Below, piece after piece: positions 23,642 through 32,572 of a stretch of DNA of 39,948 nt. Position 1 is the first letter of the stretch. Each line of letters starts with the position of its first letter. The notes beneath the pieces are model-generated. The model was not told the DNA's origin, did no database searches, and was given only the letters and a program-made list of their open reading frames with translations. The position numbers and the translations under genes are program-made. Origin of the DNA: CAYFTL01 sp964346145 (GTDB lineage: Bacteria; Bacillota; Clostridia; Christensenellales; Aristaeellaceae). The stretch covers positions 1 to 39,948 of the forward strand of contig CAYFTL010000019.1 of NCBI GenBank assembly GCA_964346145.1, given 5' to 3'.

Positions 23642-23697
23642 CCATTGTTATCGGGCGGAATCGCCCTCAAAACTCAGGCGTGCAGACCGAAGTCTGC
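23642..23697 (-). other. Two small hairpins after the 97-aa gene
   Basis: On the minus strand GCAGAC-TTCG-GTCTGC and GGGCG-ATTC-CGCCC follow the stop codon. Both have four-base loops, the first the very stable TTCG. There is no T run, so they may protect the mRNA end or form a weak terminator. Confidence 0.45.
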
Positions 23698-23990
23698 TAA
23701 AACTGATTGCGTATGTCGTTGCTGGTTCGGGTTTGCGGTTCTCCCTCGTCCCAATATTCGATTTGTAGTTTATCAAAGGGAATAAAATCCAAGAAATGGT
23801 CCTTTGAAAAATCAGTATGCCCGAACTCTTCAAATTCGTGTTCATGTTTGTCCAGCCAAATAGGTACCTCAATGTCCAGTTGGTGGCATATATCAATCAA
23901 TGCATCGTGTTCTTCCCCTCGCGTGCAAGGTACAGTAAGGCTTTTTACAATACGATGCTTTTTAATGACTTTTCCCCAAAGTTTGCCCAT
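23697..23990 (-). CDS. Conserved hypothetical protein of Clostridia (97 aa)
   Basis: A small acidic protein without membrane segments. The pattern KLWGKVIKKHRIVKSLTV, then LIDICHQLDIEVPIWLDKHEHEFEEFG, DFSKDHFLDFIPFDKLQIEYWDE resembles a short family common in clostridial genomes (beginning roughly MKLWGKIIK..RIV and containing PIWLDKN..EF). To my knowledge its function is not established. The ATG at 23990 follows GGAGGAAGTAAG. It lies upstream of the zinc-module gene on the same strand, separated by two small hairpins and a promoter, so the two are probably separate units. Confidence 0.75.
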   Translation of the reverse strand: MGKLWGKVIKKHRIVKSLTVPCTRGEEHDALIDICHQLDIEVPIWLDKHEHEFEEFGHTDFSKDHFLDFIPFDKLQIEYWDEGEPQTRTSNDIRNQF

Positions 23991-24159
23991 CTTACTTCCT
24001 CCAGAAATATAAAAGTACTTATGGATTATATCAAGAAATGTAGTGATTTGTAAAACATTGACTGGTTTGCTGTTCTTTTTGTTCAGTTTAGAGTATAATA
24101 TTTAACGAACGATTTGTACGATATAAGGTTTATAACCAAAGGTTGGGAGGGAAAACTCT

Positions 24160-24879
24160 ATGAGAAAAGCATTGATTGTTTGGGGTGGTTGGGACGGCCA
24201 TCAGCCGGAGTTGGTCAGCGCTCGCTTTGCACGCACGCTAGAGAAGGAAAACTTCGAAGTAGAGCTTGCGAATACCTTAGATGCGTTTTTAGATTACGAA
24301 AAACTTAAGAATTTGGATTTAATTATCCCGCTGTGGACCGGTGGGCAGATTACACCCGAGCAATGTAAAGGCGTCGTGGATGCGGTCGGCATGTATGGCG
24401 TTGGCCTTGCGGGTTGCCATGGCGGCATGTGTGATGCTTTCCGTGAGAATGTGGAGTGGCAATTCATGACCGGCGGTCAATGGGTTAGCCATCCCGGTGG
24501 CGAGGTAACCTATTCGGTGAACATTAAGCGCACCTCCAGTCCGATCACTCAAGGATTGACTGATTTTGTGGTGCACAGCGAACAGTACTACGTGCATGTC
24601 GATCCGGCGATTGAGGTGCTGGCCACCACCCGTTATCCGGTGGCAAATTATTTTCATGCCTCTAACGGTGAAGTAGATGTGCCGGTCACCTGGACCAAGC
24701 GCTGGGGACATGGCCGTGTATTCTATACCTCTTTGGGGCATCATGATGATGTATTTGATCACTTTACCGCACATGAAATGATGCGTCGGGGCATGTTGTG
24801 GGCTGCGGCTGGCAAGCAGTTTATCTCCATGACCAATGCTAATCCGGAACAATATATCAGCAACGAAAAAATGTACTAG
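24160..24879 (+). CDS. ThuA-like domain protein (239 aa)
   Basis: A class I glutamine amidotransferase-like flavodoxin fold. ThuA proteins are linked to trehalose and other sugar metabolism in rhizobia, and the enzyme activity is poorly defined. Visible pieces: RKALIVWGGWDGHQPE, DLIIPLWTGGQITPEQ, GLAGCHGGMCDAFRENVEWQFMTGGQWVSHPGG, QYYVHVDPAIEVLATTRYP, and the C-terminal VTWTKRWGHGRVFYTSLGHHDDVFDH, the conserved part of the family with HGRVFYTSLGH. Full length. AATATTGTGG-like repeats are absent; a TATAAT at 24094-24099 may be its -10 box. Monocistronic, with a long hairpin after it. Confidence 0.85.
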   Translation: MRKALIVWGGWDGHQPELVSARFARTLEKENFEVELANTLDAFLDYEKLKNLDLIIPLWTGGQITPEQCKGVVDAVGMYGVGLAGCHGGMCDAFRENVEWQFMTGGQWVSHPGGEVTYSVNIKRTSSPITQGLTDFVVHSEQYYVHVDPAIEVLATTRYPVANYFHASNGEVDVPVTWTKRWGHGRVFYTSLGHHDDVFDHFTAHEMMRRGMLWAAAGKQFISMTNANPEQYISNEKMY

Positions 24880-24894
24880 ACTTTTATTCTTTCG

Positions 24895-24960
24895 CCACGG
24901 CTTTAAATCGCTCATCTTTTTATTTAAGAATAAGCGATTTAAAGCCGTGGTGTTGTTTTG
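24895..24960 (+). terminator. Long hairpin after the ThuA-like gene
   Basis: An 18-base perfect stem (24895-24912 with 24933-24950) and a 20-base loop. The following TGTTGTTTTGCTTTTTT is T-rich but interrupted. Confidence 0.7.
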
Positions 24961-25047
24961 CTTTTTTGTAGTATATACTTCTTTCGTATTTTGTAGAATT
25001 GTTTATAAAAATTAACGGTTACCATGTCCAAATTAAAACCCACACTG

Positions 25048-25077
25048 TTGACACAGTTTGCTATTTGAGCGTACCAT
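25048..25077 (+). promoter_or_regulatory. Probable promoter of prfC
   Basis: TTGACA (25048-25053) and TACCAT (25072-25077), 18-base spacer, 55 bases upstream of the ATG. Confidence 0.5.
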
Positions 25078-25132
25078 TGAATTTGCACGTTCGCTGCATT
25101 TTGCAGCTTACCCTATTAAGGAGGATATTCCC

Positions 25133-26752
25133 ATGACTACCCCGCACCCAGAGCTGGTTCGTGAAGTGGAGCGGCGCCGCACCTTTGCGATCATTTCGCA
25201 CCCCGACGCTGGAAAGACGACGCTCACCGAAAAGCTACTCTTATACGGTGGAGCGATACGCCAAGCAGGCTCGGTGAAAGCCCGGAAGGCTTCGCGGCAC
25301 GCCACTTCGGACTGGATGGAAATAGAAAAGCAGCGCGGTATTTCGGTTACATCCAGCGCTATGCAATTCGATTACAACAACTTTCATATAAATATTCTAG
25401 ATACACCTGGACATCAAGACTTTTCTGAGGATACCTATCGCACGCTGGTGGCTGCCGACGGTGCGGTTATGCTGATTGACTGCGCAAAAGGCGTGGAAGA
25501 GCAAACGGTTAAGCTGTTTAAAGTCTGTCGTTTGCGCAATATTCCCATATTTACCTTTGTGAATAAGCTGGACAGGGCAGGGAAGGATCCCTTCGAATTG
25601 ATGCAGGAGCTGGAGGACGTATTGGGTATCCGTAGCTGCCCGGTCAATTGGCCGATCGGCACCGATGGCAACTTTAAAGGTGTATACCACCGGGATACAA
25701 AGACCGTAGAAATATACAAAGGTGGCGATCACGGGCAGAGCAAGGTTCAGGCTCAAGAGCTTGCTATGGACGATCCGGTGCTGATTCAAACGATCGGCGA
25801 AGATTTGTATGCCCAATTGCAGGAAGAGATCGAAATCTTGGATGTGGCCGGCGATCCCTTCAACTTGGATGCGATTTTGAGCGGGCAACTTACGCCCATG
25901 TTTTTTGGCAGTGCCAGCAATAATTTTGGTGTGGAATCTTTTTTGAACCGTTATTTGGAATACACCAAACCGCCGGCAGCCCGCGAGGCCGATGTCGGCT
26001 TTGTAGAGCCGACCAGCCAGCAGTTCACTGGATTCATATTTAAAATTCAAGCCAATATGAATCCGGCCCACAGGGATCGTTTGGCGTTTATGCGCATTTG
26101 TTCCGGTGTATTTGAAAAGGGTATGGAAGTGCATCACAGCGGTAGTCCCAAACCCATCAGGCTGGCGCAGCCGCAGCAGTTCATGGCTCAAGATCACGAA
26201 AGTGTGGAGCGGGCCTACCCTGGCGATATCATCGGTCTTTTCGATCCGGGTATTTTTAGCCTGGGGGATACGCTGTGTACCGGTAATCCGGTGCGCTATG
26301 CCGGAATTCCGCTGTTCGCGCCTGAGTTTTTCAGCCGTATTTCGCCCATAGACAGCATGAAACGCAAACAGTTCATGCGAGGTATTACCCAGCTTTCCCA
26401 GGAAGGGGCGGTACAAACCTTTAAACGGCCCGGCATAGGCCGGGAAGAGATTATCGCTGGCGTTGTGGGCGTATTGCAGATGGACGTACTTGAGTACAGG
26501 CTAAAAAGCGAGTATTCGGTGGATATTGTTCGCGAGTCTTTGCCGTTCCGTTTTGTGCGGTGGATAAGCGATACGCCCAAACCGGTAGACAAGTTGCGCT
26601 TAACTTCGGCAACCCACTTGGCTATAGATAGAGCCGGGCGCAATGTGCTGCTGTTTGAAAATGAATGGAGCATTCGCTTGGTGATGGAAAACAACGAAGG
26701 CTTGGTGCTCAGCGAAATTGCCGAGCGATCGGAAGCCGATGTAATGGAATAA
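25133..26752 (+). CDS. prfC: Peptide chain release factor 3
   Basis: A translational GTPase that removes RF1/RF2 from the ribosome after termination. It is 539 residues: G1 loop SHPDAGKTTLTEKLLLYGGAI, switch region RGISVTSSAMQF, DTPGHQDF (G3), NKLDRAGKDP (G4), then domains II and III with FIFKIQANMNPAHRDRLAFMRICSG, which is diagnostic for RF3 rather than EF-G. The ATG at 25133 follows TAAGGAGGATATTCCC. No terminator separates it from typA 51 bases on. Confidence 0.95.
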   Translation: MTTPHPELVREVERRRTFAIISHPDAGKTTLTEKLLLYGGAIRQAGSVKARKASRHATSDWMEIEKQRGISVTSSAMQFDYNNFHINILDTPGHQDFSEDTYRTLVAADGAVMLIDCAKGVEEQTVKLFKVCRLRNIPIFTFVNKLDRAGKDPFELMQELEDVLGIRSCPVNWPIGTDGNFKGVYHRDTKTVEIYKGGDHGQSKVQAQELAMDDPVLIQTIGEDLYAQLQEEIEILDVAGDPFNLDAILSGQLTPMFFGSASNNFGVESFLNRYLEYTKPPAAREADVGFVEPTSQQFTGFIFKIQANMNPAHRDRLAFMRICSGVFEKGMEVHHSGSPKPIRLAQPQQFMAQDHESVERAYPGDIIGLFDPGIFSLGDTLCTGNPVRYAGIPLFAPEFFSRISPIDSMKRKQFMRGITQLSQEGAVQTFKRPGIGREEIIAGVVGVLQMDVLEYRLKSEYSVDIVRESLPFRFVRWISDTPKPVDKLRLTSATHLAIDRAGRNVLLFENEWSIRLVMENNEGLVLSEIAERSEADVME

Positions 26753-26803
26753 ATCCGAGTTTTTTAGGATATAGACGATTAACTTTTTTAAGGAGACTTT
26801 TCA

Positions 26804-28627
26804 TTGATTACTACCCGTAACGATCTTCGAAACATTGCGATTATTGCCCACGTAGACCACGGCAAGACCACTTTGGTAGACGAAATGCTTAAACAGGGCG
26901 GAATTTTTCGCGCAAACCAACAGGTTGCAGATCGAGTCATGGACTCAAACGATCTGGAACGCGAACGGGGCATTACCATTTTGTCTAAAAACACGGCGGT
27001 GCACTACAACGACGTCAAAATAAACATTGTAGACACACCGGGGCACGCCGATTTTTCCGGCGAAGTCGAGCGGGTGCTTAAAATGGTTGGCGGCGTGTTG
27101 CTGCTGGTGGATGCCTTTGAAGGCCCCATGCCCCAAACCCGTTTTGTGCTCAAAAAAGCGTTGGAACTTTCCCTTCCGGTTATTATCGTGGTCAACAAGG
27201 TTGATAGGCCCGATGCGCGTCCGGAAGCTGTGGTAGATGAAACGCTGGAGTTGCTGCTGGAACTGGATGCTACAGACGAGCAGTTGGATAGCCCGATCGT
27301 ATATGCTTCGGGACGCAGCGGGACGGCTACATTGGACTATAACAAGCCAGGAACCGACCTCAAGCCGTTGTTTGATACCGTGCTTGAAACCATTCCCGCG
27401 CCCAGTGGAGATCCGGATCAACCGTTGCAGCTGCTGATTTCTACTATCGACTACAACGATTACGTGGGGCGGATTGGAATTGGGCGGATTACCCAGGGCA
27501 CGATTCATGCCGGGCAAATGGCGGTTCGTTGCAACTACTCCAACGAAGAAGTGTCTGCACCCACGCGTTTGGGTGGGTTGTTTGAGTTTGATGGGCTTCA
27601 ACGGGTAAATGCTGAGAGCGCCACCGTGGGCGAAATCGTGGCCGTAACAGGATTTGACAATCTGGGAATTGGCGATACGCTTTGCGAACCCGGAAAGCCC
27701 ATGCCGCTACCCTTTGTCAAGATAGAAGAACCCACCGTGAGCATGACCTTTTGTGTAAACGACAGTCCGCTAGCCGGAACCGAAGGAGAATTTATCACAT
27801 CGCGTCACCTTCGCGCACGATTGTTTAAGGAAATGCAGACCGACGTATCCCTCCGAGTGGAAGACACTGCTTCCACCGATGCGTTCCGCGTTTCGGGTCG
27901 CGGTGAATTGCATCTCTCGGTTTTGATTGAAAATATGCGTCGGCAGGGTTATGAGTTTGCGGTAACTAAGCCTATGGTGCTGAATAAAACCATAGGAGGC
28001 GAGTTGCACGAGCCTATTGAAAAATTGGTTTGCGATGTACCCAGCGAGTTTGCCGGAAACGTTATTGAAAAACTGGGACGTCGCCGGGGAACCTTGCTGG
28101 CCATGAACGGAATCGACCGGGTGCGCATGGAATTTTCTATTCCGTCTCGGGGATTGTTTGGCTATCGAAATGAGTTTATGACCGACACCCACGGCGAAGG
28201 GGTTATGAACGCGGTATTTGAAGGCTATGGTCCGTACCGTGGAGATATTCCCACGCGCCCCAACGGCGCTTTGGTAGCATTTGAATCCGGCGTGTCCACC
28301 AACTATGCGCTGTTTTATATTCAGGAACGGGGCGAGCTGTTCATCACCGCCGGCACTACGGTTTACAGCGGCATGATCGTAGGGCGCAACAACCGCACGG
28401 ATGATATGGATGTGAACGTGTGCAAAAAGAAGCACCTAACTTCGATACGCAACGCCGCCGGTGCGGAAGAGGCGCTGAAGATTACCAACACACGCGAGCT
28501 TACTCTGGAAGAATGCCTCGAGTTTATAAGCGATGATGAGTTACTGGAAATCACACCGAAATCTTTCCGTATGCGTAAACGAGAACTAAACGCTGAACGG
28601 CGTAAAAAACAACTTAGCCGCAAGTAA
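26804..28627 (+). CDS. typA: Ribosome-associated GTPase TypA/BipA
   Basis: A GTPase related to EF-G that helps 50S assembly and stress or cold growth. It is 607 residues with IAHVDHGKTTLVDEMLKQ (G1), ERERGITILSKNTAV (G2), DTPGHADFSGEVERVL (G3), NKVDRPDARP (G4) and the TypA-specific C-terminus including FRVSGRGELHLSVLIENMRRQGYE and MEFSIPSRGLFGYRNEFMTDT. It uses a TTG start with AAGGAG eight bases upstream. Follows prfC directly. Confidence 0.96.
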   Translation: MITTRNDLRNIAIIAHVDHGKTTLVDEMLKQGGIFRANQQVADRVMDSNDLERERGITILSKNTAVHYNDVKINIVDTPGHADFSGEVERVLKMVGGVLLLVDAFEGPMPQTRFVLKKALELSLPVIIVVNKVDRPDARPEAVVDETLELLLELDATDEQLDSPIVYASGRSGTATLDYNKPGTDLKPLFDTVLETIPAPSGDPDQPLQLLISTIDYNDYVGRIGIGRITQGTIHAGQMAVRCNYSNEEVSAPTRLGGLFEFDGLQRVNAESATVGEIVAVTGFDNLGIGDTLCEPGKPMPLPFVKIEEPTVSMTFCVNDSPLAGTEGEFITSRHLRARLFKEMQTDVSLRVEDTASTDAFRVSGRGELHLSVLIENMRRQGYEFAVTKPMVLNKTIGGELHEPIEKLVCDVPSEFAGNVIEKLGRRRGTLLAMNGIDRVRMEFSIPSRGLFGYRNEFMTDTHGEGVMNAVFEGYGPYRGDIPTRPNGALVAFESGVSTNYALFYIQERGELFITAGTTVYSGMIVGRNNRTDDMDVNVCKKKHLTSIRNAAGAEEALKITNTRELTLEECLEFISDDELLEITPKSFRMRKRELNAERRKKQLSRK

Positions 28628-28637
28628 AATTGCCTTT

Positions 28638-28665
28638 CCCCTGTGTGCATTGCGCAGGGGTTCTT
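28638..28665 (+). terminator. Weak hairpin between typA and recF
   Basis: CCCCTGTG/GCGCAGGGG stem with a short loop, followed by TTCTTGT only. It may attenuate rather than end transcription into recF. Confidence 0.4.
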
Positions 28666-28688
28666 GTATACATGAGGGGAGGATAAAT

Positions 28689-29792
28689 GTGCGGTTAACC
28701 TCTTTAGAACTTGATAATTTTCGCAATTATGAGCACGCTGAAATTTATCCTGCCTCCGGGATTACGGTATTTGTGGGCAACAATGCCCAAGGCAAAACCA
28801 ATGTACTGGAAGCGGTACACTTATGCTGCACGGGTCGCTCCCATCGCACGCCCAGGGACAAAGAACTGGTGCGCTGGGAACAGCCATTCGGACAGGTGGA
28901 GCTTAAGGTAGAACAAGCAGACGGCAGCCACGAAATTGAAATACTGCTTTCCAGCACCGAGCGAAAGAAAGTAAAAGTGGGTGGAAATTTCATCGCCCGG
29001 TCGGGCGAACTGCTCGGGCATGTCAACGGGGTTATGTTTTCCCCCGAAGACTTGCGCATGGTTAAGGGCGGGCCTGCAGAACGCCGCCGCTTTGTAGATA
29101 TGGAACTTTCACAAATTCGTCCATCTTATTATTACGCGTTGCAGCGCTACAACCGCGCCTTGTTGCAAAGGAATAAACTGCTAAAAGAAGCCGTTTATAA
29201 GCCTGCCTTGCAAGAGACGCTGATTGTTTGGGAAGAACAATTGGCCCGCTATGGAGCCAAAATTATGCACTGGCGTGCGGGCTTCGTTGAGCGGCTGGCC
29301 GAAGCGGCACATGCCAACCACTTGAGTATTTCTGGAGATAAGGAACAGCTCAAGGTGTTGTACGCGGCCGACGTGCCTTTGCCTGAAAAAGTTGAACAGC
29401 TGGAAGAAATATTGAAGCAAGTGCTCAGCCGCTCGCGTGAGAAAGACTTGCAGCGCGGCACCACCCAAGTCGGCCCCCATCGCGATGATTTGGCGCTTTG
29501 GCTTAACGAGGTGGATGTGCGCGTATTTGGTTCTCAGGGACAACAGCGCACCACTGCACTTTCCCTAAAGCTTTCGGAACTGGATGTAATGCGGGAAGAA
29601 ACGGGAGAATGGCCGGTGTTAATGCTGGACGATGTGATGAGCGAGCTGGATCCGGATCGCAAACGCCATTTGCTTAGCAAGCTTGAGCCTGTACAAGTGT
29701 TGGTGAGTTGTACCGACATAAGCGATTTGGCGGGTGCCAAAGTGGATCGGGTATACCGAGTGGCTGCAGGCCGGGCAAGTTTGCAAGAATAA
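28689..29792 (+). CDS. recF: DNA replication and repair protein RecF
   Basis: An SMC-like ATPase that loads RecA at gaps with RecO and RecR. It is 367 residues: LTSLELDNFRNYEHAEI at the N-terminus, Walker A FVGNNAQGKTNVLEAVH, PEDLRMVKGGPAERRRFVDMELSQI, the signature around FGSQGQQRTTALSLKLSEL and Walker B LMLDDVMSELD. GTG start at 28689, preceded by GGGGAGGATAAAT. In most bacteria recF lies between dnaN and gyrB; here it follows typA and precedes a lipoprotein gene. Confidence 0.95.
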   Translation: MRLTSLELDNFRNYEHAEIYPASGITVFVGNNAQGKTNVLEAVHLCCTGRSHRTPRDKELVRWEQPFGQVELKVEQADGSHEIEILLSSTERKKVKVGGNFIARSGELLGHVNGVMFSPEDLRMVKGGPAERRRFVDMELSQIRPSYYYALQRYNRALLQRNKLLKEAVYKPALQETLIVWEEQLARYGAKIMHWRAGFVERLAEAAHANHLSISGDKEQLKVLYAADVPLPEKVEQLEEILKQVLSRSREKDLQRGTTQVGPHRDDLALWLNEVDVRVFGSQGQQRTTALSLKLSELDVMREETGEWPVLMLDDVMSELDPDRKRHLLSKLEPVQVLVSCTDISDLAGAKVDRVYRVAAGRASLQE

Positions 29793-29795
29793 CGT

Positions 29796-29824
29796 TTGCA
29801 TACGCACAACAAAAAAGATACAAT
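29796..29824 (+). promoter_or_regulatory. Promoter of the lipoprotein gene
   Basis: TTGCAT (29796-29801) and TACAAT (29819-29824), 17-base spacer, 55 bases upstream of the ATG. Confidence 0.6.
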
Positions 29825-29879
29825 ACAAAGACCGTTTCTATATAAAACGCCCACATTCTTTTAAGGAGGATTCTTTCTT

Positions 29880-30521
29880 ATGCGTAAACTATTGGCGGTG
29901 TTATCGTTGCTGGTGCTTGTTTTGTCTTTGACAGGCTGTATGGATATGTCAGGTATGGGAAATCCGGACGCTACGCCGTTGCCTGCGTTAACCGAACCGC
30001 TTTTTACCGATAAAGAGAGCGCATATGCACTGTACAATCAATTGGAGTTTACCGATTCGCTGGATGAGGTTAAGGCAAAGCTGGGCGAACCGACGAGTGT
30101 AGACAACGAAGGAAAAGACAATTCAAGCTTTAATTGGGTGGATGATCAGGGGCACGGCGTTGCGGCTGCTTTTTCCAGCACGGGAAAAATGTTGGGCAAG
30201 GTTTTATACTATGCCGATTACCGTCAGATTTTTGGTTTGATGGACAAGGAACCTAACATGGACAATGTGACCACCATCGAAGAGAACATGAGCAGAAAAA
30301 CTATAATCGAAATTTTAGGCACCGACGGCGTAGAAGTTGCCCAAGTTCCGCTGGACGATAGCGCCGATCCCGATCTGGTCCCGCTAATGATGTGGGTTAA
30401 TGAACGTGGTGACGTGGCTCAAATTCTGTTCAACAAAGAAGGACTGGTAAATCGGATTCAATACAGTTATGCAGTCGTGGAAACATCGGCTCCCGAAACG
30501 ACTCCAGAAGCTGCGAAATAA
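29880..30521 (+). CDS. Lipoprotein with two SmpA/OmlA-like repeats (213 aa)
   Basis: The N-terminus RKLLAVLSLLVLVLSLTGC is a type II signal peptide with lipobox LTGC and lipidated C20, so the protein sits on the outer face of the membrane. The rest has two similar halves: SLDEVKAKLGEPTSVDNEGKD ... WVDDQGHGVAAAFSSTGKMLGKVLYY (about 57-110) and SRKTIIEILGTDGVEVAQV ... WVNERGDVAQILFNKEGLVNRIQYS (about 138-197). The pattern of a helix ending in LGxP/D, then a W strand and a variable-ending sheet, is that of SmpA/OmlA (BLIP-like) domains, which bind partner proteins. The partner is unknown. A Thr/Pro tail ends the protein. Ribosome site AAGGAGG, own promoter and terminator. Confidence 0.75.
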   Translation: MRKLLAVLSLLVLVLSLTGCMDMSGMGNPDATPLPALTEPLFTDKESAYALYNQLEFTDSLDEVKAKLGEPTSVDNEGKDNSSFNWVDDQGHGVAAAFSSTGKMLGKVLYYADYRQIFGLMDKEPNMDNVTTIEENMSRKTIIEILGTDGVEVAQVPLDDSADPDLVPLMMWVNERGDVAQILFNKEGLVNRIQYSYAVVETSAPETTPEAAK

Positions 30522-30571
30522 GAAGGTTAAATTTCTTTGTTTGTCGGTATTTTATAGGATAGTGTTTTATA

Positions 30572-30611
30572 CGATCAGGCCCGATAGATTCTCATCGGCC
30601 TGATTTTGTTT
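30572..30611 (+). terminator. Terminator of the lipoprotein gene
   Basis: ATCAGGCCGATG-type stem (ATCAGGC...CGAT/ATCG...GCCTGAT with one bulged C), followed by TTTTGTTT. Confidence 0.75.
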
Positions 30612-30760
30612 ACGCTCAAAATTTACACAATTTTTGCCGTGCTATTTATGCAAAAACAGCTGAAATTGGCGATATTTAAAGGAATCGGTTGTTTTTTGGC
30701 GTATAATTGTACCTAAGTGATCTCAGTACCGTTTGTGCTGGAATTTTCAAAAAACATTCG

Positions 30761-30789
30761 TTGACGGTTGTTTCAAAACAGCTTATGAT
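30761..30789 (+). promoter_or_regulatory. Promoter of the second ABC pair, with a palindrome in its spacer
   Basis: TTGACG (30761-30766), 17-base spacer, TATGAT (30784-30789). TGTTT-CA-AAACA (30769-30780) is a perfect palindrome lying between the two boxes, a typical place for a MarR- or TetR-type repressor of an exporter. Confidence 0.6.
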
Positions 30790-30819
30790 ACCCCTAGAAA
30801 CGCAAAGGAGGTTGACTCC

Positions 30820-32562
30820 ATGGACATCTTTAAGCGCGTGTTGTCCTTAATGCGCCGTTACAAAAAAGCTATCATTATCGCGTTGGCTCTACAAACACTG
30901 GTCATTGCAACCCGTCTAGTCGCTCCTTATATTACCCGTTCCATCGTTAACGATGTCATCGGAAATCAGTGGCTGGACGGGTTATTTCCGCTATGTGGCC
31001 TGCTGTTGGCCTTGGTTATAGCCCGCGGCATCGGCAACTATGTGCGCAGCGTAATGTTTGAGCGAATTTCGCAAAATGTTGCGTATGATCTACGGACCGG
31101 GCTTTACGAGCACTTGCAAGAGTTGCCCTACGAGTTCTATGACAAAAATCGAATCGGCGAAATCATGTCGCGCATGACCGGGGACTTGGAAGGAATTCGC
31201 AATCTGATTGCGGGCGGCTTGGTCACGGCGTACGATAATGCACTATGCTTTGTGGGCTCGCTGATCTTTATGGGTTTTATGAGCTGGAAGCTGACACTCA
31301 TCATGCTTGTGTTTTGCCCGATCCTGGCGTATGCTGCTTTCCGCTTCAACAGGCGTATTCGCCCGGCCTTTGCCCAAATCCGGGAGCAGAACGCGGTGCT
31401 CAACACGCGGACTCAAGAAAACATTTCGGGTATGCGGGTGGTTAAGGCTTTCGCCCGGGAAGATTACGAATCTGAAATGTTCGATGAAGATAACCTTAAA
31501 GTATTGGAAATGAACATCAACGCCACGATGATTTGGTCGGTGTTTGTGCCTATCATGAATCTGATTGGTGATATGTGTACGCCGGTGATGTTGCTCAGCG
31601 GCGGTGCGTTGATGTTGGCCGGACAACTGGACTTAGGTACGTTGATTGGTGTAACCGGTTATATCTGGATGATTACAAACCCGATGCGCATGCTGTCTAA
31701 CATCATTAATATGATTGCGCAAGCAATCACTTCGGCTGAAAAACTGTTTTACTACATTGACTTTGGCTCGAATATCCGCGAGCCGGAAAATGCGCTATCC
31801 CCTGAAGAATTTCGTGGGCATGTGGTGTTCGAAAATGTAACGTTTGGTTATACCAGCAAGCCTGTCTTGCACGATATCTGCTTTGAGGCGAAGCCGGGAG
31901 AAACTATAGCGATTATGGGCGCCACAGGTGCAGGAAAAACTTCTGTGGTTAACTTGCTGGGGCGTTTTTATGATGTGAAACAGGGCAGCGTAAAGGTTGA
32001 CGGGATTGATGTGCGCCAACAAAAGCTGGCGCCGTTGCGCCGTCAGTTGGGCTACGTTATGCAGGAAACTTTCCTATATTCTGAAACCATTGCGGAAAAC
32101 ATTCGTTTCGGGCGGCCGGATATAGATATGGACGCCATTCGGCAGGCGGCTCGCGTGGCCCAAGCCGAAGAATTTATCGAAAACATGCCTGATGGATATG
32201 AAACCATCGTAGGCGAACGGGGTATGGGGCTATCCGGTGGACAAAAGCAGCGCGTTGCCATCGCTAGGGCCGTACTTATTGATCCGGCGATACTAATTCT
32301 GGACGACTCTACATCGGCAGTGGATATGGAAACCGAGTATGAAATCCAGCAGCAGCTTAAATCTGTGCTGGAGGGGCGCACAACCTTCATCATTGCCCAC
32401 AGGATTTCTTCTGTTAAAAATGCAGACCAAATCTTGGTGTTGGAAGGTGGCCGGATTGCCGAGCGCGGCACTCACGAAGAGCTTTTGGCTCAAAAGGGCA
32501 TCTATTATGGTATGGTACAGGAGCAGTATCGAGACTTTATCGACCAAATGGAGCAAAGGTAG
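30820..32562 (+). CDS. ABC exporter half, degenerate-site subunit (580 aa)
   Basis: A B-family exporter half with membrane domain (about 10-300) and nucleotide-binding domain: Walker A GATGAGKTS, signature LSGGQ, Walker B LILDDSTSAVD with D495 followed by D496, then AHRIS. As in the first pair, the catalytic glutamate is aspartate, so this subunit carries the non-hydrolysing site of a heterodimer. The ATG at 30820 follows AAAGGAGGTTGACTCC. The partner gene begins 10 bases after the stop. Substrate unknown; multidrug or lipid export is typical. Confidence 0.9.
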   Translation: MDIFKRVLSLMRRYKKAIIIALALQTLVIATRLVAPYITRSIVNDVIGNQWLDGLFPLCGLLLALVIARGIGNYVRSVMFERISQNVAYDLRTGLYEHLQELPYEFYDKNRIGEIMSRMTGDLEGIRNLIAGGLVTAYDNALCFVGSLIFMGFMSWKLTLIMLVFCPILAYAAFRFNRRIRPAFAQIREQNAVLNTRTQENISGMRVVKAFAREDYESEMFDEDNLKVLEMNINATMIWSVFVPIMNLIGDMCTPVMLLSGGALMLAGQLDLGTLIGVTGYIWMITNPMRMLSNIINMIAQAITSAEKLFYYIDFGSNIREPENALSPEEFRGHVVFENVTFGYTSKPVLHDICFEAKPGETIAIMGATGAGKTSVVNLLGRFYDVKQGSVKVDGIDVRQQKLAPLRRQLGYVMQETFLYSETIAENIRFGRPDIDMDAIRQAARVAQAEEFIENMPDGYETIVGERGMGLSGGQKQRVAIARAVLIDPAILILDDSTSAVDMETEYEIQQQLKSVLEGRTTFIIAHRISSVKNADQILVLEGGRIAERGTHEELLAQKGIYYGMVQEQYRDFIDQMEQR

Positions 32563-32572
32563 GTGAGCGTTT

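Noticed and set aside
25397..26416. A 339-codon minus-strand ORF
   Set aside because: It is fully inside prfC, on the other strand, with no recognisable motif.
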